Assembly (NCBI GenBank): GCA_903858055.1
Contig: CAIOHM010000414.1
Location: forward strand, 1 to 11,368
Length of the DNA stretch: 11,368 bases
Direction: 5' to 3'
Source: an uncultured delta proteobacterium
GTDB taxonomy: Bacteria > Myxococcota_A > Polyangia > Polyangiales > Polyangiaceae
The notes under the pieces were generated by a model. It was given only the letters and a program-made list of their open reading frames with translations. It made no database searches and was not told where the DNA came from. Numbering within the stretch: the stretch's first letter is position 1; every line of letters starts with the position of its first letter. Below are positions 6,634 to 11,368 of this stretch, one piece after another. Both the position numbers and the translations under genes were made by a program.

Positions 6634-8636
6634 GCGAGGCCCGAGCGACGCAGCAGCGCACCTGGGTCGGCGTCGCGACCAAGCACGTTGCGCACGATCT
6701 CGTTCGCGTCGATCGCGTTTCCGACGGCGTAGACCTGCTCGAGCACGCGACGCCCGAAGTGACCGTTGAAGATACCCTCCTCGCGTACGCGCTCGAAGAA
6801 GTCCGCCTCGATGACCTCGGCCCACTTGTAGACGTAGTAGCCCGCCGCGTACCCCACGGGGCTGCCGAAGAGGTGGTGGAACGACGCGAGCATGGCGTGC
6901 TCGGGCACGAGCTTGGTGGGCGAGTGCGCCTCGAGGATCTCGCGTGCGTGGGCCACGGGCGACGCCGTACCGTGCGCGTCGAACTCGCGGTGGAGGCTCA
7001 TGTCGACCTCACCGAAGCCGAGCTGGCGCATCGACGCCGTGGCTGCACGGTAGGTGCGCGTACGGAGGAGCGCCTCGATCAGGTCCTCGGGAATCGCCTC
7101 ACCCGTCTTCCAATGCTTGCCGAGGCGCCGCAAGAACACGGGCTCCCAGCCCCAATTTTCCAGGAATTGCGAGGGCACCTCGACGAAGTCCTCGGCGACG
7201 CGCGTGCCGCCGAGCGAGGCGAAGGGCACCGAAGAGGCCACGTGGTGCAGCAGGTGCCCGAGCTCGTGGAGGATGGTCTCCATGTCGCGGTGCTGCAGCC
7301 GCGCGACGCCGCCTTCCTCGAGCGGCGACATGTTGCCGCAGACGATCGCCAGGTGCGGCGACCCCGGGAGTGCGAGGCGCATGCCGTCCATCCACGCGCC
7401 GTCGCGCTTTCCTTCGCGCGGGAAGAGGTCGACCCACACGATGCCGCGCTCGACCTGCTTCTCGTCGAAGATGCGGAAGACGTCGACGTTCTCGTGCCAC
7501 TTTGGCGCCGCGGCCCAGGGCTCGAAGCGGAGACCGAAGAGCTCCTCGAGGAGCCCGAAGATCGTGCGGAGCACGTGATCCGAGGGGAAATAATCACGGA
7601 GCCGCTCTTCGTCGAACGCGTAGCGCTCCGCACGGAGCTTCTCGGCCACGAAGCCCACGTCCCACGCGGCGAGCTCGCTCTCGAAACCCAAGGTGCGCGC
7701 GTACGCCGCGAGCTCTTGGTGCTCACGCTTGGCGGCGGCCTCGGACTTCTCGCGAAGCTCGCGGACGAACGTGTGCGCACGGACGCCGTTCTTCGCCATG
7801 CGCTCGACGGTCACGAGGTCCGAAAAGTCCGTGAACCCGAGCAGCTTCGCCTTCTCGCCGCGGAGCGCGAGCATCTCGCGAATGATGGGCTCGTTGTTGC
7901 GATCGCCCTGCGAAGCACGCGCGTTCCACGCGCGGTAAATCGCCTCGCGCAGGGGCCGGTGCTCGGCGTAGGAGAGCACCGCCGTGACGAGCGGCGCCGA
8001 GAGCGAGAAGCGAAACCCGGAAACGCCCGCTTTTTCCGCGGCCGCGCGCGTGAGCTTCACGTACGTCTCGGGCAGACCGCGCAGCTCGCCCTCGTCCGCG
8101 ATCACGAGGTGCCAGCCGTCGGCGTCGTCGACCACGTGCTGCGAGAACGTGAGACCGAGCTCACCGAGTCGAACGTCGATGGCCTGAAGACGCGCGCGCT
8201 CCGCCGGGGGCAACGCGGCACCGGAGCGACGGAGGCCCTCGATGGTCTTGTCGACGAGCCGGAGCGCCGGCCCTTGGAGCGTTTGCCCGTAGGGGGAGGA
8301 GCGGAAGGCCGTGAGGCGCGCGTAGAGCGCGTCGTCGGTGGCGAGCGAGGCCCAGACCGCGGAAGCTTTGGGCTGAGCTTTTCCAAGCGCTTCGCGCAGC
8401 GACGGATCGGGGAGCACGGACTCGAGGTGCGCGACGATGCCGTAGGCCCACTCGAGGCGATCGGTCATGCGATCGAGCGACGCCACGAAGGTCGCGTCGT
8501 TCGCCGGCGAGGCGAGGAGCGCATCCCGCTGGCTGCGTACGTCGGCGATCGCGGCTTCGATGGCCGGGTCGACCAGGTCCGCGTCGAGGTGAGCGAAGGC
8601 GGAGCAATCACCGGGAGTCAGGAGCGGGTTCGTCAT
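6630..8636 (-). CDS. M3-family oligopeptidase (oligopeptidase A/PrlC-like)
   Basis: This 668-residue cytosolic zinc oligopeptidase has no signal peptide and is predicted to cut short peptides internally. Residues 1 to about 240 form the mostly helical N-terminal part of thimet/oligopeptidase A enzymes. The zinc site is HELGH at 457-461 with Glu486 (FVEVPSQFLENW), 25 residues after the second His, as in M3 enzymes. The substrate-closing segment is GYAAGYYVYKWAEVIEADFF at 595-614, almost the same as in E. coli PrlC, with the tyrosines that line the active site. The length is near the usual 680. The start ATG 8636 overlaps the clpA stop (ATGA) and the gene's stop overlaps the M1 start, placing it mid-operon. 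A natural role, by context and family knowledge, is finishing degradation of peptides released by the Clp protease. prlC/opdA is the nearest name, but orthology is not proven. Confidence 0.95.
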   Translation of the reverse strand: MTNPLLTPGDCSAFAHLDADLVDPAIEAAIADVRSQRDALLASPANDATFVASLDRMTDRLEWAYGIVAHLESVLPDPSLREALGKAQPKASAVWASLATDDALYARLTAFRSSPYGQTLQGPALRLVDKTIEGLRRSGAALPPAERARLQAIDVRLGELGLTFSQHVVDDADGWHLVIADEGELRGLPETYVKLTRAAAEKAGVSGFRFSLSAPLVTAVLSYAEHRPLREAIYRAWNARASQGDRNNEPIIREMLALRGEKAKLLGFTDFSDLVTVERMAKNGVRAHTFVRELREKSEAAAKREHQELAAYARTLGFESELAAWDVGFVAEKLRAERYAFDEERLRDYFPSDHVLRTIFGLLEELFGLRFEPWAAAPKWHENVDVFRIFDEKQVERGIVWVDLFPREGKRDGAWMDGMRLALPGSPHLAIVCGNMSPLEEGGVARLQHRDMETILHELGHLLHHVASSVPFASLGGTRVAEDFVEVPSQFLENWGWEPVFLRRLGKHWKTGEAIPEDLIEALLRTRTYRAATASMRQLGFGEVDMSLHREFDAHGTASPVAHAREILEAHSPTKLVPEHAMLASFHHLFGSPVGYAAGYYVYKWAEVIEADFFERVREEGIFNGHFGRRVLEQVYAVGNAIDANEIVRNVLGRDADPGALLRRSGLA

Positions 8637-10924
8637 GGGGTCTCTGCGCGGGGCTCGTAGCGGAAGGTAAGCGCGCCCTCGGCGACGTCGACGACGACGT
8701 GACCGCCGAACTCGAGGGCACCGAAGAGGATCTCGTCGGTCAGGGGCGCCTTCACTTTCTCTTGGAAAATGCGGTTCAAGGGGCGTGCACCGAAGTCTTT
8801 GTCGTAGCCGATGGTCGCGAGGTGCTCACGCGCGGCGGACGTGAGCTCGAGGGTGATGCGCTTCTCGGCGAGCTGAGTGAGGAGCTCCGCGAGGGCCTTG
8901 TCGACGATGCTGCCCATGACGCTCGGCGAGAGCGCGTTGAACGCGATGCGCGCGTCGAGGCGGTTGCGAAACTCGGGGCTGAAGAGGGTCTGGAAGTCCT
9001 TGTCGACGTCCGCCGAGCGACGATCGTCGCCGAAGCCCACGGCGCGGCGCGCAAGGTCACGCGCGCCGACGTTGCTCGTCATGAGCACGATCACGTGGCG
9101 AAAATCCGTCGACTTGCCGTTGTTGTCCGTCAGCTTGCCGTGGTCCATCACCTGCAGCAGCACGTTGAAGACGTCCGGGTGCGCTTTCTCGATCTCGTCG
9201 AGGAGGAGCACCGCGTGCGGCGTCTTCGCGATGGCGTCCGTGAGGAGCCCGCCCTTGTCGTAGCCCACGTAACCGGGCGGCGCGCCGATGAGGCGAGAGA
9301 CCGTGTGGCGCTCCATGTACTCGCTCATGTCGAAGCGCACGAACGCGACGCCCATGACCTTCGCGAGCACCTTGGCGACCTCGGTCTTGCCCACACCGGT
9401 GGGGCCCGTGAGCAAGAACGAACCCACGGGCTTCTCGGCGCTCCGGAGTCCCGCGCGCGACATCTTGATCGCACGGGCGAGCGCGGTCACGGCCTCCTCT
9501 TGGCCGAAGACCTGACGCTTGATCTCGCCCTCGAGGCCCTTGAGCGCCGCCTTCTCGTCCACGGTGGTCTCGACGGGCACGTGCGCCATGCGGCCGACCA
9601 CGCGCTCGACGTCGACCTTCGCGACGACCGAGCCCGCGCCGAGCCCGCGCAGTTTCGTCTCCGCGCCGACTTCGTCGAGCAGGTCGATGGCGCCGTCCGG
9701 GTGCTTTCGCTCGTGGAGGTAGCGGCGCGAGAGCTTCACGACGTCTTCGATGACGCCTTCCGCGAACGTCACCTCGTGGAACCGCTCGTAGTCGGGCGCG
9801 AGGCCCTTCACGATGGCGATCGTGTCCGCCTCGCTCGGCTCGCCGACGTCGATGCGCTGGAAGCGACGCGCGAGGGCACGGTCTTTCTCGATCGAGGTGC
9901 GGTACTCTTGGAAGGTCGTCGAGCCCACGCAGCGGAGGCGTCCGCTCGCGAGCGCCGGCTTGAGGAGGTTCGAGGCGTCCATCGTGCCGCCGCTCGTGGC
10001 ACCCGCGCCGACGATCATGTGAAGTTCGTCGATGAAGAGCACCGCATGCGGCGCCTCTTGGAGCGCCTCGAGCACGCCCTTCAAGCGCTCTTCGAAATCG
10101 CCGCGGTAGCGCGTGCCCGCCAGCAGCGAGCCGATGTCCAGCGACCAGAGCGTCACCTCGCGAATGCTCGGCGGCACGGCGCCCTCGACGATGCGCCGCG
10201 CGAGCCCCTCGACGATCGCGGTCTTGCCCACGCCCGCGTCGCCCACGAGGAGCGGGTTGTTCTTCTTGCGGCGCGCCAGCACCTGCACGAGGCGCTCGAC
10301 CTCGGTGCTCCGCCCGATGAGCGGGTCGATCTTGCCCTCGCTCGCACGCTCGTTGAGGTTCACCGCGTACGCGCGCAGGGCCGCCTCGCCCTCTTTCTTC
10401 GGGGTCTCCCCCTCTTCGGCTCCCGCGGGCGCCACCTCGCCTTCGCGCTCACCGTCTTTCGCAGTGCCGTTCGTGGGGCCCGTGCGCGACCGATCGGGCC
10501 CGTGGCTCATGTACGAGACGACGGCGAGGCGATCGAGGCCGACCTCTTCGAGCATCGTCACCGCGTGCGAGTCTTGCTCGGCAAAGATCGCGACGAGCAC
10601 GTTGAGCGGCTGCACCTCGCCCTTTCCGGAGCTCTCCACGTGGCGCGCCGCGCGCCGAATCACGCGCTCGAGGCCGAGGCTCATGGTCGGCTCGGCGTCG
10701 ATGCCCTCGGGGAGCGCGTCGACGTCTTCTTCGAGGAAGCCCTGGATCTTCCCGTTCAGCTCCTTCTTCTTGATGCGCAGGTGGCGGCACATGCGGTCGA
10801 TCTCGTCCGCCATGAGCAGCGCGAGCACCATGTGTTCGACCGTGAAGTATTCGTGCCGCAGGCGCCCTGCCTCCGTCGCCGCGACGGAGAGGGCCACTTC
10901 GAGTTCGGGGCTCAGTCGGATCAT
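8633..10924 (-). CDS. clpA: ClpA, ATP-dependent unfoldase subunit of Clp protease
   Basis: The 763-residue AAA+ protein (E. coli ClpA has 758) unfolds substrates and threads them into ClpP. Residues 1-140 form the Clp N-domain that docks ClpS. Residues 141-182 form a Gly/Glu/Lys-rich flexible linker. The first ATPase ring has Walker A GDAGVGKT (228-235), Walker B VLFIDE (295-300) and the pore-loop region GTRYRGDFEERLK (270-282). The second ring has GPTGVGKT (507-514), LLLDE (573-577) and pore loop GYVGYDKGG (551-559). The arginine-finger region is FRNRLD (652-657). The ClpP-docking loop carries Val629-Gly-Phe, corresponding to the IGL/IGF tripeptide, so a ClpP partner is expected although none is encoded here. 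ATG 10924 lies one base after the clpS stop (TGAGATG). The protein start MIRLSPELEVAL fits the family, and the longer frame to 10987 only reads through clpS in another frame. There is no ClpB-like middle coiled coil. Confidence 0.97.
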   Translation of the reverse strand: MIRLSPELEVALSVAATEAGRLRHEYFTVEHMVLALLMADEIDRMCRHLRIKKKELNGKIQGFLEEDVDALPEGIDAEPTMSLGLERVIRRAARHVESSGKGEVQPLNVLVAIFAEQDSHAVTMLEEVGLDRLAVVSYMSHGPDRSRTGPTNGTAKDGEREGEVAPAGAEEGETPKKEGEAALRAYAVNLNERASEGKIDPLIGRSTEVERLVQVLARRKKNNPLLVGDAGVGKTAIVEGLARRIVEGAVPPSIREVTLWSLDIGSLLAGTRYRGDFEERLKGVLEALQEAPHAVLFIDELHMIVGAGATSGGTMDASNLLKPALASGRLRCVGSTTFQEYRTSIEKDRALARRFQRIDVGEPSEADTIAIVKGLAPDYERFHEVTFAEGVIEDVVKLSRRYLHERKHPDGAIDLLDEVGAETKLRGLGAGSVVAKVDVERVVGRMAHVPVETTVDEKAALKGLEGEIKRQVFGQEEAVTALARAIKMSRAGLRSAEKPVGSFLLTGPTGVGKTEVAKVLAKVMGVAFVRFDMSEYMERHTVSRLIGAPPGYVGYDKGGLLTDAIAKTPHAVLLLDEIEKAHPDVFNVLLQVMDHGKLTDNNGKSTDFRHVIVLMTSNVGARDLARRAVGFGDDRRSADVDKDFQTLFSPEFRNRLDARIAFNALSPSVMGSIVDKALAELLTQLAEKRITLELTSAAREHLATIGYDKDFGARPLNRIFQEKVKAPLTDEILFGALEFGGHVVVDVAEGALTFRYEPRAETP

Positions 10925-10925
10925 C

Positions 10926-11237
10926 TCAGTCGGGCTCGGTGGTGAGGAGGAGCGGCATCCCGCGTTTACGTGCATCCTGCATGACACGTGCGACCTTGGT
11001 CTCGGCCACGTCGCGCGGGTACACGCCCGCGACCGCCGCGCCCTTCTTGTGCACGGTGAGCATCACGTGGACGGCCTCGGCGTCGGTCTTGTGGAAGTGC
11101 ACGCGGAGCACCTCCACGACGAAGTCCATCGTCGTGAAGTCGTCGTTGTGAAACAGGACGCGAAAGAGCCTCGGGGTCTTGACGCGCTCTTTGGTGGCGA
11201 GCTCGCCTTCTTCGCGCGGCTTCTGCGGAGTGGACAC
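10926..11237 (-). CDS. clpS: ClpS, N-degron adaptor for ClpA
   Basis: The 103-residue adaptor recognises proteins whose first residue is Leu, Phe, Tyr or Trp and hands them to ClpA. Residues 1-22 are the expected flexible, charged tail. The core RLFRVLFHNDDFTTMDFVVE aligns with the E. coli core. It includes the pocket residues Asn31, Asp32-Asp33 and His63, equivalent to Asn34, Asp35-36 and His66. Met59 is the gatekeeper, equivalent to Met62. GVYPRDVAETKV at 71-82 matches the conserved GVF-x5-AETKV segment. The start is GTG 11237, not ATG. A weak AGG lies 8 nt upstream within a possible hairpin. The gene is first in a tightly packed five-gene minus-strand operon and is followed after one base by clpA. 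All substrate-binding residues are present, so I expect normal N-end rule function. Function is family knowledge; operon membership is inferred from spacing. Confidence 0.96.
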   Translation of the reverse strand: MSTPQKPREEGELATKERVKTPRLFRVLFHNDDFTTMDFVVEVLRVHFHKTDAEAVHVMLTVHKKGAAVAGVYPRDVAETKVARVMQDARKRGMPLLLTTEPD

Positions 11238-11243
11238 GCGACG

Positions 11244-11275
11244 AGCCTACCAAGGCTTCTACGGGTTTTCACCCG
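11244..11275 (-). promoter_or_regulatory. Two tandem hairpins just upstream of clpS
   Basis: Read on the minus strand, a perfect stem CGGGT-GAAA-ACCCG (11275-11262) carries a GNRA-type tetraloop. Five bases later comes a second perfect stem, AGCCT-TGGT-AGGCT (11257-11244). The 3' arm of the second contains the only Shine-Dalgarno-like AGG for the GTG start of clpS, 8 nt away. Together they could form a structured leader that limits clpS translation, or the end of the upstream transcript. There is no T-tract. Stems of 5 bp arise by chance in GC-rich DNA, so this is tentative. Confidence 0.35.
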
Positions 11276-11367
11276 AGACGGAACTCGTTCGTCACGCGTG
11301 GCTCTGGCGCGGACGACGCGAGCGACGTGTCGGGGCCCACCTTGTCAGAAACGTGGGCGCCGCGGCG
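11269..11367 (-). CDS. Possible C-terminal end of an upstream minus-strand gene
   Basis: From the right edge an open minus-strand frame of 32 codons runs to a TGA at 11271-11269. The peptide is polar and probably disordered (for example SDKVGPDTSLASSAPEPRV, ending FRLG). Of its 32 codons, 27 end in G or C, the pattern of real genes here, and the second position is the least GC-rich. The stop lies inside the first hairpin before clpS and 31 nt from the clpS start, so the gene could head the same transcript. The frame is short and enters from outside, so it may equally be noncoding leader. I see nothing else in this end region. Confidence 0.3.
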   Translation of the reverse strand, partial: RRGAHVSDKVGPDTSLASSAPEPRVTNEFRLG

Positions 11368-11368
11368 A

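Noticed and set aside
4636..6732. 698-codon plus-strand open frame antisense to the M1 peptidase and membrane protein genes
   Set aside because: It crosses two well-supported minus-strand genes and their coupled junction, and its product is low-complexity Arg/Glu/Ala-rich.
6634..6825. N-terminal extension of the M1 peptidase to 6825
   Set aside because: The extra 64 residues are Arg-rich and read through the end of the M3 gene in another frame. A signal peptide begins exactly at the GTGA junction at 6633.
6603..8660. 685-codon plus-strand open frame antisense to the M3 peptidase
   Set aside because: Same composition effect. The minus strand carries the full M3 zinc site and family-wide similarity, and the antisense protein shows no recognisable motif.
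8699..10945. 748-codon plus-strand open frame antisense to clpA
   Set aside because: The opposite strand encodes an unmistakable ClpA with all motifs. Long stop-free antisense frames are expected in DNA this GC-rich. The antisense product is Arg/Glu/His-rich with no domain I recognise.
10925..10987. N-terminal extension of ClpA to 10987
   Set aside because: The extra 21 residues overlap the conserved clpS coding end. MIRLSPELEVAL at 10924 matches where ClpA proteins begin.
1..11368. tRNA, rRNA, CRISPR, insertion sequence or phage signatures
   Set aside because: On reading both strands I saw no regularly spaced direct repeats outside the TSP3 gene, no transposase or integrase motifs, and no tRNA-like cloverleaf segments.

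Overview
The window looks like a chromosomal segment from a GC-rich Gram-negative bacterium, most likely a myxobacterium (Myxococcota, Polyangia-like). The reasons are very high GC, with nearly all codons ending in G or C. A lipoprotein combining thrombospondin-type-3 calcium repeats with an OmpA peptidoglycan anchor points the same way. Genes are tightly packed and frequently overlap by 4 nt. The taxonomic call is inference. There are no tRNA or rRNA genes, CRISPR arrays, insertion sequences or phage genes that I can see.

Layout, left to right. The first 202 nt hold the 3' end of an unidentified gene, overlapped by a plus-strand OmpA/TSP3 lipoprotein gene (199-1293). Converging on it is a minus-strand RluA-family pseudouridine synthase (1328-2287). 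A 195-nt divergent intergenic region follows. Next is a plus-strand gene with the overall form of glycogen/starch synthase (GlgA, GT5; 2483-3943), in which almost all sugar-nucleotide-binding signature residues are replaced. It converges, with a 21-nt gap, on a long minus-strand operon filling 3965-11237.

The operon is transcribed right to left: clpS, clpA, an M3 oligopeptidase (PrlC/OpdA-like), an M1 metallopeptidase with a signal-peptide-like N-terminus, and a six-helix membrane protein of unknown family. Junctions are +1, -4, -4 and -4 nt, so the five genes are probably co-transcribed and translationally coupled. The simplest reading is a protein-to-peptide degradation unit. ClpS delivers N-degron substrates to ClpA, which would feed ClpP (not in this window). 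The M3 enzyme would trim the released peptides in the cytosol. The M1 enzyme and the membrane protein appear to act at or beyond the inner membrane, so their link to the cytosolic steps is unclear.

The most unusual items are the GlgA-like protein with a dismantled active site, the coupled Clp-M3-M1-membrane operon with its unrecognised last gene, and a pair of tandem hairpins just before clpS, one of which could cover its ribosome binding site.
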